The position numbers and the translations under genes are program-made. Under the pieces are notes generated by a model. That model was not told where the DNA came from. It made no database searches and worked only from the letters and a program-made list of their open reading frames with translations. From the NCBI GenBank assembly GCA_016124895.1, contig WGMU01000050.1, forward strand, positions 37,537-101,536: 64,000 nucleotides of DNA, given 5' to 3'. Source of the DNA: a bacterium (GTDB lineage Bacteria; Planctomycetota; Planctomycetia; Planctomycetales; Planctomycetaceae). The number at the start of each line of letters is the position of its first letter. The first letter of the stretch is position 1. This document shows, piece by piece, positions 38,008-46,564 of the stretch.

Positions 38008-41000
38008 TCACTGCAGAGATTTGAGGAACGCGATCAGGTCGGCGGCGTTCTGCGCAGTGGCGTCGCGGAGCTGCAGTTCGGGCATCAATGACTTCGGCTG
38101 AGCGAGCAGCAGTTCCAGGCCGGCGCGTTGCAGACGGACATCCTTTCCGGTCGCGTCGCGGATCACGACTTCCTGCGATGACTCTTCAACGAGCAGGCCG
38201 GAGTAGACGAGTCCGTTCGATGTTTCTGCCAGCCACGTCTGATACTTCGATTCGATCTTCTGCGATGGTGTGAGCACGCTCGCCAGAAGTTCGGCCGAAC
38301 TGTATCGCTTGCCGATTCCGTCGAGGTCCGGGCCGACGCTGCGTCCCTGCTGTGCAATGCGGTGGCAGTTGCGACACTGCAGGCCAGCGGACTTGAGGAA
38401 CAGCTCACGCCCACGCGCCGCTTCGCCTTTGAGGGCCAGAATCTCACCCGCGTCGATGCTGCTGCCAAGCCGCTTCGTCCGAGCCTCTTCCGGAACAAAC
38501 GGCTCGAACAGATCACGAACAATCGTGTCGGCATGTGTTGAACCGCGGGTGATCGCGATCTCCTTCGCGGAGTCCGACAACGACGCCTGCAGCCCGCGCA
38601 GAGCACTCGCCAGAGCAACGGCTCCGCTTGTCGATGACAGCAGCCGATCGACTGCCGCCAATTGGTGTTCGTCGCTGACCTTTGAGTCCGCTGCCAGCTC
38701 AGCAAGGTCGGCATCAATCGTCTGTGAGAGCCGTTCGATCGCCGCGACGGTGTCGGGATGCGTCTTCGATTCATCAGTCGCCGAAGTGTCGAGACTGGCA
38801 ATCCAGGCGCGGACCAGTTTCAGTCCCGCTTCGTCAACCCGTCGCGAACCGAAGTGCGGCATCCGACCGCGACCGAGTTTCGCCATGCGGTAGAACAGAA
38901 TCGAGCGGTTGGGATCGCCGGGCGCAACGAGCCACGGATCAACGAGGCCGAACGCGCCCTGGGTCGGCCGTGAGACCAGATTGGTTTTGTGAAACGGGAT
39001 CTCACGCGGCACTTCGAGAGCCGCCGTTCCGCCACCACCACGTCGATGGCAGTGTGAGCAGTTCACGTGCAGGTATGACCGAACACGATCATTGAGCGAG
39101 GCTGATTCGTCTGTCGGGTCGACCATCGCCGGCAGTCGATCAAGCGGCGCGACCAGCGGATCGGCACCGTTCGCCAGCGGTTCCGAAAACAGCCCGAGAT
39201 GCGCCAGCGTCCGCAACTGATTGTCAGATTGACTGCCGTAGTTGAAGTCGCGATTCAGTTGCTCGATCTTGAACCCGTACACCGTTCCGCCGCGAGCCGT
39301 GTGGCAGAGAATGCACTCAGTCCGACTGGCGAAGTGCCAGGTCTGCGAGCGTTTCCCGTTCGGGGCGGCCGGGTCAGCGATGGCCAGCGTGCGATCGAAG
39401 CCGGTTCCGGCCGAGAGTTTCGCGTCGGTCTGCTGCTCGTTCCAGATGTAACTGTAAGCCGCCCAGTAATCACCATTGCGGTGCAGAATCTGTGTCTCCA
39501 GACGCTGCTGTCGCTCGACGCCGTCAGCAACCGTCGCCAGAGAAATCGTCTTGCCGAGGATCGTACCGTCGGGAAACACCCATTCGCCTTTCAGATCGCC
39601 GACCTGCGTATTGTTCGTTGTGTGAACGCCGATCGTCGCGTCGTTCGGCACGGCAATGAAACGCGTCGCCGTCGTCCCATCCGCCCAGGGTTCTGCATTC
39701 ACCGCAAATGGAATGACGCCCGGTGCGAATCTGTAATCAGCCACCGAGGCAAACAGTCCGCTGTCGCTGAGCTTCTGCGGAAACGTCGACTGCTGCCCGG
39801 CAGCGGGGTTCTCAACCAGCCGGTAAATCGTTCCGTCGTAACTGACGACGAACAGCTCGTCTGATTGATCGCGGCCGAAGCAGATCACAGCAAGCGACGA
39901 ATCGGCCAGTTCCTGCGGCTGCGACAACTGATCATCGCCGATGTGGATGCCCCAGATTTTTCCCGTCACGTAATCGCCGTACAGATACGTCCCGGCGAGG
40001 CCCGGCAGTCGCGAGCCGCGGTAAACGTACCCACCGGTGACCGACCGCGATTCCGTATGTGAGTGCGCGGCGGTCGGCGGGATGATCGGCGACGGTCCGC
40101 GCGGCCACTGCGGATTCACCTGCTGCGTATTCTCAACAAGGCTCCAGCCGTAATTGGCTCCGCGTTCGGCGCGGTAAACCATCTCCCACATTTCCCAACC
40201 GACATCGCCAATCCACAGATCGCCGGTCGCTGCGTCGAAGCTCATCCGCCACGGATTGCGATGCCCGTAAGTCCAGACTTCGCCGCGGGCTCCGGGCACG
40301 TCAACAAACGGGTTGTCGGCCGGAATCGAATACGGCAGCGAACTGGACTGGTGGTCGACATCAATCCGCAGAACCGACGCGAGCAGATCGCCGATATCCT
40401 GACCAGTCCTGAGCGTGTCCGGTGGAAACGGCGGCGAGGCATCGCCCGTCGAGATGTAGAGGTAGCCGTCCCGCGGTCCGAACATCAGTGACCCGCCGTT
40501 GTGACCGCCGGACCGCCAGGTGATCAGAATCTCTTCGCTCTGCAGATCAATCTTCAACGGATCAACTGACGTCACTTTAAATCGCGACACTCGCGTCCCG
40601 TCGTCGAGGTTCGGCTTCGTGATATAGCAGAGGAAGCATTCGCGGTTCCGGGCAAAGTTCGGGTGAAACGCAAAGCCGTAGGTGTTTGTGGAATCGGGGA
40701 TCGCCGCCTTGAGAGATGCCGCGAGGTCGCGCGTCGCAACGTCGTCACGATTCTCAAAACTCCAGATCGAACCGCTCAGTTCGACAACCAGCAGCCGGTT
40801 CGTCCCCGGCACAGGCAACATCTCGATGGGGTTCTGAAACTGAAGTCGAGGAAACGCCCGCTCGGTCAGATACGGAGACGGCGGATCTGGGGTGCCGGCA
40901 AACGTCGATGTCACCCACGGAACGCGTTTGGCGATCCCGAATGGCTTTGCGGCGTCCTCAGCCCGCAGTTTCGAGACGCCGCCGAGTACGACCAGAGAAC

Positions 41001-41040
41001 TCAACAGCCAGTACGCAGCGTGAAAAAATCGACGAGGCAC
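38008..41040 (-). CDS. Periplasmic PQQ-dependent sugar dehydrogenase-like protein fused to cytochrome c domains
   Basis: Protein of 1010 residues. GTG 41040 is chosen because GAGGAG lies seven bases upstream and a signal peptide (to about KLRAED) follows; the frame runs 38 codons further without one. Residues about 50-440 form a glucose/sorbosone dehydrogenase beta-propeller (FAFHPNFARN, SGGHNGGSLMFGP, YGHRNPWRMSFD). A middle region about 450-790 includes two heme-type motifs, CILCH (about 575) and CSHCH (about 660). A C-terminal cytochrome c domain has CRNCH (about 892) and GPDLDGIGKRY. It should oxidise a sugar or alcohol outside the cytoplasm and pass electrons to its own hemes. Substrate unknown. 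Confidence 0.87.
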   Translation of the reverse strand: MPRRFFHAAYWLLSSLVVLGGVSKLRAEDAAKPFGIAKRVPWVTSTFAGTPDPPSPYLTERAFPRLQFQNPIEMLPVPGTNRLLVVELSGSIWSFENRDDVATRDLAASLKAAIPDSTNTYGFAFHPNFARNRECFLCYITKPNLDDGTRVSRFKVTSVDPLKIDLQSEEILITWRSGGHNGGSLMFGPRDGYLYISTGDASPPFPPDTLRTGQDIGDLLASVLRIDVDHQSSSLPYSIPADNPFVDVPGARGEVWTYGHRNPWRMSFDAATGDLWIGDVGWEMWEMVYRAERGANYGWSLVENTQQVNPQWPRGPSPIIPPTAAHSHTESRSVTGGYVYRGSRLPGLAGTYLYGDYVTGKIWGIHIGDDQLSQPQELADSSLAVICFGRDQSDELFVVSYDGTIYRLVENPAAGQQSTFPQKLSDSGLFASVADYRFAPGVIPFAVNAEPWADGTTATRFIAVPNDATIGVHTTNNTQVGDLKGEWVFPDGTILGKTISLATVADGVERQQRLETQILHRNGDYWAAYSYIWNEQQTDAKLSAGTGFDRTLAIADPAAPNGKRSQTWHFASRTECILCHTARGGTVYGFKIEQLNRDFNYGSQSDNQLRTLAHLGLFSEPLANGADPLVAPLDRLPAMVDPTDESASLNDRVRSYLHVNCSHCHRRGGGGTAALEVPREIPFHKTNLVSRPTQGAFGLVDPWLVAPGDPNRSILFYRMAKLGRGRMPHFGSRRVDEAGLKLVRAWIASLDTSATDESKTHPDTVAAIERLSQTIDADLAELAADSKVSDEHQLAAVDRLLSSTSGAVALASALRGLQASLSDSAKEIAITRGSTHADTIVRDLFEPFVPEEARTKRLGSSIDAGEILALKGEAARGRELFLKSAGLQCRNCHRIAQQGRSVGPDLDGIGKRYSSAELLASVLTPSQKIESKYQTWLAETSNGLVYSGLLVEESSQEVVIRDATGKDVRLQRAGLELLLAQPKSLMPELQLRDATAQNAADLIAFLKSLQ

Positions 41041-41226
41041 GCGAGCACTCCTCAACCAGCGGCAGGATGTGAAAAATGCGACGCCGCATGGTGGGAGTTG
41101 CTCGGGACACCTGCAATCGAGCGCGGTGGTCGCTGCCATCAGCTCGTTGAGCAAGGGGCTCGTTGAACGGGCGGCGCATTGCTGTCGAGTTGAGCCGCCG
41201 TCGCTGCGATACGGTCGGGCCTGGCG

Positions 41227-41634
41227 TCAGTCAAGAAACCGCGATCGCTCTTCCGGACTCGGCATTCGACACGTTTCCTTCCTGCCGAACAGACAATAGC
41301 GCAGTCTGGAGACGACTCGATAGCCGACCTCCCGGAGCGGCCAGGGAATCAGCCACAGCAGCCAGGCGACGATGCTCCAGCCTCCGCCAAGATGCCTCAG
41401 CAGACGTACGACGGCAGTCGAACGGCGAGTGATTCGGTCGCCTTCGATGAAGACAATCGTGTCGAGACGTTCCCGATCGCGATCCGCCAGACGTTGCTGA
41501 GCTGTCGTGCCCTGCAGCGGGGCAAAGCGCACCACTCCGCGGCAATCATTCCGGAGCACGAAATCCACGACACGGTTGCACAGACCACAGACGCCGTCGA
41601 AAAACAGAATCGGATTGGCGTCAGGGTCAGACAT
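41227..41634 (-). CDS. DCC family protein (DUF393)
   Basis: Protein of 135 residues from the ATG at 41634; an ATG 20 codons upstream is less family-like. It opens with ILFFDGVCGLCNRVVDFVL, the defining DxxCxxC motif of DUF393, followed by VRFAPLQG and a C-terminal aromatic/hydrophobic helix (WSIVAWLLWLIPWPLREVGY). These small thioredoxin-like proteins are thought to be thiol-disulfide enzymes; no biochemical role is settled. It lies 84 bases after the efflux-adaptor gene and 186 before the PQQ gene, all on the minus strand. Confidence 0.88.
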   Translation of the reverse strand: MSDPDANPILFFDGVCGLCNRVVDFVLRNDCRGVVRFAPLQGTTAQQRLADRDRERLDTIVFIEGDRITRRSTAVVRLLRHLGGGWSIVAWLLWLIPWPLREVGYRVVSRLRYCLFGRKETCRMPSPEERSRFLD

Positions 41635-41718
41635 CGGGGAGGCATTCAGGCAGGCGTTCGGGCCGGAGAGAATACCGCAGACGCGTCCAGGCATTAACTG
41701 GAATGGGCAGCAACCTGC

Positions 41719-42927
41719 TCAATCCGCCGAACCGGCGCCCGTGTCTGACTCGCTGGCGACGAGTGTTGCTGCAGGCGGCTGCTTCCAGTTGGCGAGGGTG
41801 ACTTCAAGCTGAGCCCCCTCTGTGATCATGCGACTGCCGATCGTGATAACCTGCGCGTCGTCGGCCAGGCCGCTGAGCACCTCCACCACTTCGTGCGTGC
41901 GAATGCCGGTCCGGATGAACTGCTGGCTGGCCTGACCGGTCGACGGATCGACAGTAAAGACGAATTCACGATCGTTGCTTTCCAGAATCGCCGACATCGG
42001 GACAACCAGCGCGTCGTGGCTGCTGGCGACAATCGACACCCGCGCGTGCATTCCCGGCTTCAGTTTGAGACTGCGGTTTTCGACCTCAATATAAATGCGA
42101 CCGGTCCGTGTGTCGGGATCGAGTACCGGCGACTTGCGGACGACCGTGCCAAAGAATGCCTGATCTGCGTACGTATCGACTTCGATTCTCGCCGTCTGTC
42201 CGACGCGGACCTTTTCGTAATCGCGTTCGACGACCGAGGCCTCGGTGCGCACGGTGTTCAGATCAACGATCCGCAGCAGGATGTCTTCCACTCGCGCGAG
42301 ATCGCCGACTTCGGCGTTCCGCTCGGCAACGTATCCGGCCAGCGGCGTTTCAATCGTCAGTTCTTCAAGCGTGATGCGACTGCGTTCGAGGTCTGATTGA
42401 GCCTGATTGACGCGTGCCTCTTCGAGCTTCAACTCCGCCTTTGCGACGTCCCAGACGGCAACAGCTTCGTCCATTTCCTGTTCGGTACTGACGCCGGACT
42501 TTGCCAGCTCTTCGAGCCGCTTGACTTCACGCGCCGCCTGCTCCTCGCGAGACTTCTGAGCGGCGAGCTGAGCTTCCGCAACTTTCTGAGCAGCATCAGC
42601 GCGGACGACGAGTTCCTGAGTGTCGGAGTTGTCGAGTTCAGCAACGATCGAGTCGGCTTCAACGTGGTCTCCCAGATCGAACGGCAGCTTCTCGAGATAA
42701 CCGTTGACTCGCGATCGAATGATGACCTCGGCCCGCGGTTCGAGACTGCCAACCAGTTCGATCTTTTCTTCGACGCGCTGCTGCCGGACAGACACAGCTT
42801 CGACGGCGACGATCTCAGCCTCCTTCTGCTTCGATTCGGTTTCTGTCGACGCAACCGATTCCTGGTACAGGTACCACCCGGTGCCGCTGGCGATGACACA
42901 GAAAATCACAAAGGCGAGATAACGCAT
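41719..42927 (-). CDS. RND-type efflux periplasmic adaptor (membrane fusion protein)
   Basis: Protein of 402 residues from the ATG at 42927 (AGG at a good distance); a GTG ten codons upstream is possible. An N-terminal signal/anchor helix is followed by the lipoyl half LVGSLEPRAEVIIRSRVNGYLE, an alpha-hairpin (about 100-180, rich in Ala/Glu/Lys), the second lipoyl half TIETPLAGYVAERNAEVGDLA, a beta-barrel (VGQTARIEVDTY) and the membrane-proximal domain. This is the HlyD/AcrA fold that bridges an inner-membrane RND pump and an outer-membrane channel. Neither partner gene is adjacent, so it is an orphan here. The upstream side is a 513-base region without a gene. Confidence 0.88.
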   Translation of the reverse strand: MRYLAFVIFCVIASGTGWYLYQESVASTETESKQKEAEIVAVEAVSVRQQRVEEKIELVGSLEPRAEVIIRSRVNGYLEKLPFDLGDHVEADSIVAELDNSDTQELVVRADAAQKVAEAQLAAQKSREEQAAREVKRLEELAKSGVSTEQEMDEAVAVWDVAKAELKLEEARVNQAQSDLERSRITLEELTIETPLAGYVAERNAEVGDLARVEDILLRIVDLNTVRTEASVVERDYEKVRVGQTARIEVDTYADQAFFGTVVRKSPVLDPDTRTGRIYIEVENRSLKLKPGMHARVSIVASSHDALVVPMSAILESNDREFVFTVDPSTGQASQQFIRTGIRTHEVVEVLSGLADDAQVITIGSRMITEGAQLEVTLANWKQPPAATLVASESDTGAGSAD

Positions 42928-43440
42928 AAGGACCTGCTGCCACTTCGCGAACGTCACGGGGAAGACGCGGAAGCGGTTGGAGTAAGGGCGGCGGGTGCGG
43001 GTCGGGGAGGCCCGTCGATTTCGGTTGGCGTCGACTTGGTCGGAATCAGAGGATCGCCCGAACGCATCCGAGCGAATTGATTCGAGGCCCCATTAGAAAC
43101 GAGAGACCCTCGTCCGGCAATGCAGGCTGTCCTGCTGGCCGTCCCAGGCCCGCCACTTCGGAGAGGTTATTCCGGCTGTTCGGACTGGAAGGTTGGCCGA
43201 AACTGGACGGCGACGCAGGGGAATGAGCCCGAAAGTTTCTGATATGAGCACGACGCGCCAGCAAGTGAGTCGCGCGGCGACGGAAACATTCAGCGAACCA
43301 CAGGGGGGTCGGAAGTGCCTGCACCGTGACGTCGCGTCTGTCGAAAAACACACTCGCTTGCGCTTCGTGCTTGTATTGCGACTCGTGTAATTGCTTCCGG
43401 CGCGTTCCTTACCGTGGCGGCGTCAGCTTGTCGTCGGACC
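42928..43440. other. 513-base intergenic region containing a relic-like repeat of rlmB sequence
   Basis: It lies between rlmB (ending at 43441) and the efflux adaptor (starting at 42927), both on the minus strand. No convincing gene is visible. A 24-base near-copy of the rlmB 3' coding end lies at 43274-43297. The stretch just before the adaptor is rich in GGCGGGTGCGGG. The pump-gene promoter should be here. Confidence 0.5.
43274..43297. repeat. Direct repeat of the 3' coding end of rlmB
   Basis: Bases 43274-43297 match 43469-43492 at 23 of 24 positions in the same orientation (GCGGCGACGG, A/G change, then ACATTCAGCGAA). The copy inside rlmB encodes the conserved SLNVSVAA segment, and on the minus strand the outside copy also reads SLNVSVAA. 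It is either a remnant of a second SPOUT methyltransferase gene or a short local duplication. Confidence 0.6.
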
Positions 43441-44181
43441 TCAGCTCAATCGCGAAATCAGTACGGCCGCGGCGACGGAGACATTCAGCGAAGTCACTCC
43501 ACCGCGCGGCTTGATCGCGCAGACCTGGTCGCACTTGTCGAGCGTCAGCCGTCGCAGCCCTTTCTCCTCGTTGCCGAGTACCAGCAGCCAGGGGCGGTCG
43601 GCGGAAATTTCCTCGCACGACAACTCGGCATGTTCGGACGTGCCCAGTGTCCAGAGTTCGTTCATACGAGCCGAATCAAGAATGCGGGAGAGGTTCGGCA
43701 CGACACAGAACGGCGTGTACTCAAGCCCGCCCGCCGCGACGTCATACACCGTTGCGTTAAGTGGTGCGGAGCGGTCTTTCGTCACAAAGACGCCCTTCAC
43801 TCCGAAAAAGCCAGCCGTGCGAAAGATCGCTCCGACGTTGTGCGGATCCTGCAACTGGTCGAGTGCGAGCCACAATCCGGGATGTTCGCCCGCCGCGTCA
43901 TCAGGCTGCGGAAACAGGTGCTCGGGCTGAGCGACACCAAAGTTCTCGCGCACCAGCGCCGAAGCAATGCCCGCCCGCTCGAATTTCCCGCCGCGGTTCT
44001 TCTCGCCACGTGGCTGCTGAACCTTGACAGTGCGACACGGAATGCCGGCTCGCGAGGCGGCCGAGACGACGTCCTCCCAGGCCCCGTGAGCCTGAGGCCC
44101 AGCAATTCGGATTTCTGTGACGTCCTGAGGCCGAACTTCAATTGCGGCCAGAGCACTGTGCGGGTTCTTAAGTTCGAGCAC
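43441..44181 (-). CDS. rlmB: TrmH/RlmB family rRNA 2'-O-methyltransferase (SPOUT)
   Basis: Protein of 246 residues if it starts at the GTG at 44181 (LELKNPHSAL, the family-like start). The frame is open to 44349, and no start has a good ribosome site, so the N-terminus is uncertain. An N-terminal substrate-binding domain (about 1-85) precedes a SPOUT knot domain with LDQLQDPHNVGAIFRTA, NATVYDVAAGGLEY, LVLGNEEKGL and SLNVSVAAAVL, which form the SAM site. It should 2'-O-methylate a guanosine or other ribose in 23S rRNA; RlmB (G2251) is the closest named member. It is divergent from hpnC across 298 bases. Confidence 0.85.
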   Translation of the reverse strand: MLELKNPHSALAAIEVRPQDVTEIRIAGPQAHGAWEDVVSAASRAGIPCRTVKVQQPRGEKNRGGKFERAGIASALVRENFGVAQPEHLFPQPDDAAGEHPGLWLALDQLQDPHNVGAIFRTAGFFGVKGVFVTKDRSAPLNATVYDVAAGGLEYTPFCVVPNLSRILDSARMNELWTLGTSEHAELSCEEISADRPWLLVLGNEEKGLRRLTLDKCDQVCAIKPRGGVTSLNVSVAAAVLISRLS

Positions 44182-44479
44182 GAGGAGGACTTTCGGCAGT
44201 TCGGAGGGATCTTGCGTTCGTGACGGCGGAGAATACCGACTGACCAGCCTCGCATGGAGCCAGCACAACTCCCGTGTACCACTGGCTCGGCCAGTGCCTT
44301 GCCGCCTTGAGCACTGGCGGAGTGAGTGGCACACAAAGATCAGATTCAATCACCGGATCCGCGGTGCCCGTACGGAGGTCGTTCGCGAGAGGAAGCGTTA
44401 CAACTCGCAGTCCCGATCATTGTCGGGGCGCCGAATCAGAAACCGTTCCGCTTGTCACACCTCACATCCTCGTGCCGAA

Positions 44480-45424
44480 ATGCAGCCCGTCGCGCAACAG
44501 ATTGATCGCTGGTATCCGCCGCGAACGGACGCACCGTTGGCAGCTCCGTCGCTCAACGATGCCCGCAACTACTGCCGTGAGCTGGCGACCAGGCATTATG
44601 AAAACTTCCCACTGGTTTCGTGGCTGCTGCCGAAATCGCTGCATCAGCACTTTTACAACGTGTACGCCTTCTGCCGCTGGGCCGACGATCTGGGTGACGA
44701 GATCGGCGACCGCGACCGTTCGCTGGAACTGCTCGCCTGGTGGCGGTCAGAACTGCAGGCGTGCTTTGCTGGCGAGTCGGGGCATCCGGTCTTCGTTGCG
44801 CTGCGGCCGACGATCGAACGCTTCACGATTCCGATCAAACCGTTCGACGATCTGATCTCGGCGTTCGAGCAGGACCAGACGGTCACTGAGTATCAGACTT
44901 ACGAGCAGTTGCTCGACTACTGCACGCGCAGCGCGGATCCGGTCGGCCGCATTGTCCTCTATCTCTGCGAATCGGTTTCCGAGCAGAACGTTTCCTGGTC
45001 GGACTCCATCTGCACCGGCCTGCAACTGGCGAACTTCTGGCAGGACGTCGCCCGCGACCTCGACATCGGCCGGATTTATCTGCCGGAGAAAGACCGCGAG
45101 CGCTTCGGAGTCTCGCGCGAATCACTTCTCAACCGCGAAACCACAAACGGCTTCCTGCAGCTCATGGAGTTTGAAGTCGACCACGCCAGGTCACTGCTGA
45201 CGGCCGGCCTGCCGCTGGTCGAACAGTTGCCGGGGCGGCTGCAGGTCGACATCGACCTGTTCGCTCGCGGCGGCCTGCGGATTCTGGATCGCATTCAGAG
45301 CATCGGCTACCGTGTCCTCGATCAGCGGCCCGTGGTCACCAAACGCGACGCCTTCGGTTTGCTGCTGACGGCGGTCGGACGGCGACTGGTGCGATTTTTC
45401 CGTCGATCGTCGACAAAAAAGTAG
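44480..45424 (+). CDS. hpnC: Hydroxysqualene synthase HpnC
   Basis: Protein of 314 residues from the ATG at 44480. It belongs to the squalene/phytoene synthase fold with the two Asp-rich motifs: D69-D-L-G-D-E74 (CRWADDLGDE) and Q188-D-V-A-R-D193 (FWQDVARD). In the HpnCDE route HpnC converts presqualene diphosphate to hydroxysqualene. HpnC is chosen over HpnD because of the YNVYAFCRWADDLGDE and LQLANFWQDV segments and because the next gene is the HpnD type. HpnE is not in the window. The stop codon TAG is the second to fourth base of a 31-bp palindrome, so gene end and repeat overlap. Confidence 0.9.
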   Translation: MQPVAQQIDRWYPPRTDAPLAAPSLNDARNYCRELATRHYENFPLVSWLLPKSLHQHFYNVYAFCRWADDLGDEIGDRDRSLELLAWWRSELQACFAGESGHPVFVALRPTIERFTIPIKPFDDLISAFEQDQTVTEYQTYEQLLDYCTRSADPVGRIVLYLCESVSEQNVSWSDSICTGLQLANFWQDVARDLDIGRIYLPEKDRERFGVSRESLLNRETTNGFLQLMEFEVDHARSLLTAGLPLVEQLPGRLQVDIDLFARGGLRILDRIQSIGYRVLDQRPVVTKRDAFGLLLTAVGRRLVRFFRRSSTKK

Positions 45425-45502
45425 GCCGGACCGAGCGCAGCGAGTTCCGGCGACCTTGAGCGAGCACGATTGCCGGAACTCGCTGCGCTCGGTCCGGCCT
45501 AC
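45421..45502. repeat. Perfect 31-bp-arm palindrome between hpnC and hpnD
   Basis: Arms at 45421-45451 and 45472-45502 are exact reverse complements with a 20-base loop. The left arm starts GTAGGCCGGACCGAGCGCAG. The hpnC stop codon (45422-45424) lies inside it, and hpnD starts 40 bases after it. The GTAG at the end matches the tetranucleotide that precedes bacterial REP elements. It probably stabilises the upstream mRNA or uncouples the two genes. Confidence 0.9.
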
Positions 45503-45541
45503 GTTGCGTTTGTTTCGGCCAACTTCTCACCTGGCTTTCCG

Positions 45542-46564
45542 ATGTCCGACCCGCTCGCCGATTCGTACGCGTTCTGCCGAAAGTTCGCACGGCGCACGGC
45601 GAAGAATTTCTACTACTCGTTCCTCGGACTGCCGACCGACCGCTTCGACGCGATGTGCGTTCTGTATTCGTACATGCGAATCTGCGACGACATCGGCGAC
45701 GACGAGCAGCAAGCCAGCGACATACGGCTTGGGCAGCTACTTGAGTGGCGGATTGAATCGGGAGTTGCGCTCGGCGATCCAGACTTCAAACGCTTGTCTG
45801 ACATCCGGCAGCGACATTCAAAGAAACATGCTGAAAGACTGGCTGCGTCTCCCACCCATTTCGACATTGGGCTGCGCGTCCTGCCCGCGCTCGCTGAGAT
45901 CGCTCAGAAATTCGCCATTCCAAATGACTACATCCTTGACGTGATTCAGGGCGTGGAAAGTGATCTGATGTGGGATCGCTGGCGTGCCTCGCCACAAATA
46001 GGAGGACTTCGCTGTCGTTTTGAATCTTTCAATCAACTCGAAGCGTACTGCTACCGCGTTGCAGGCGTCGTCGGCCGCTGCTGCATTCACATCTGGGGAT
46101 TCAAGGACCCGCGGGCGCTCGATCTGGCCGTCGACTGTGGGCTTGCGTTTCAACTGACAAATATCCTGCGTGACCTGGCCGAGGACGCCGACAACGGCCG
46201 CGTCTATCTGCCCGCCGATGAGCTGCAGCGGTTTGACTACTCGCCGCAGGACATCATCCGCCGCACGCGAGACGAACGGTTTCAGAAGCTGATGGATTTT
46301 CAGGTCGAACGAGCGGCGTCTTATTACGACCGGGCGAGCGAACTGTTCGAGTGCCTCGATCCGGTTGGTCAACCGATCCTCGCCGCGATGATCCGCATTT
46401 ACGGTGGGCTGCTGACGGAGATCGAGAAGCGGCAGTTCGACGTCTATTCGCGACGCGTTTCGCTGCCGACCTGGCGCAAGCTGCTGATCGCCGCCAACGC
46501 AATGCTGCGCCGCCGTCGTGTTCCGCCTCGCCCCGTGTCGCGCCCGAAACCGGAGACCACCTGA
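45542..46564 (+). CDS. hpnD: Presqualene diphosphate synthase HpnD
   Basis: Protein of 340 residues from the ATG at 45542; codons before it lie in the palindrome. It has the trans-isoprenyl synthase fold with D49-D-I-G-D-D54 (YMRICDDIGDD) and R210-D-L-A-E-D215 (NILRDLAED), plus AYCYRVAGVVG. HpnD condenses two farnesyl diphosphates to presqualene diphosphate for HpnC. Two stretches look inserted relative to the usual 280-300 residues: about 80-105 (charged, Lys/Arg/His-rich) and about 143-160 (WDRWRASPQIGGLRC). The first insert is less GC-rich than its surroundings. Its TGA overlaps the ATG of the enolase-like gene (TGATG). Confidence 0.9.
   Translation: MSDPLADSYAFCRKFARRTAKNFYYSFLGLPTDRFDAMCVLYSYMRICDDIGDDEQQASDIRLGQLLEWRIESGVALGDPDFKRLSDIRQRHSKKHAERLAASPTHFDIGLRVLPALAEIAQKFAIPNDYILDVIQGVESDLMWDRWRASPQIGGLRCRFESFNQLEAYCYRVAGVVGRCCIHIWGFKDPRALDLAVDCGLAFQLTNILRDLAEDADNGRVYLPADELQRFDYSPQDIIRRTRDERFQKLMDFQVERAASYYDRASELFECLDPVGQPILAAMIRIYGGLLTEIEKRQFDVYSRRVSLPTWRKLLIAANAMLRRRRVPPRPVSRPKPETT

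Noticed and set aside
43046..43353. Minus frames containing SLNVSVAA as a possible second methyltransferase
   Set aside because: Only about eight residues match the SPOUT end; the rest of the domain is missing.
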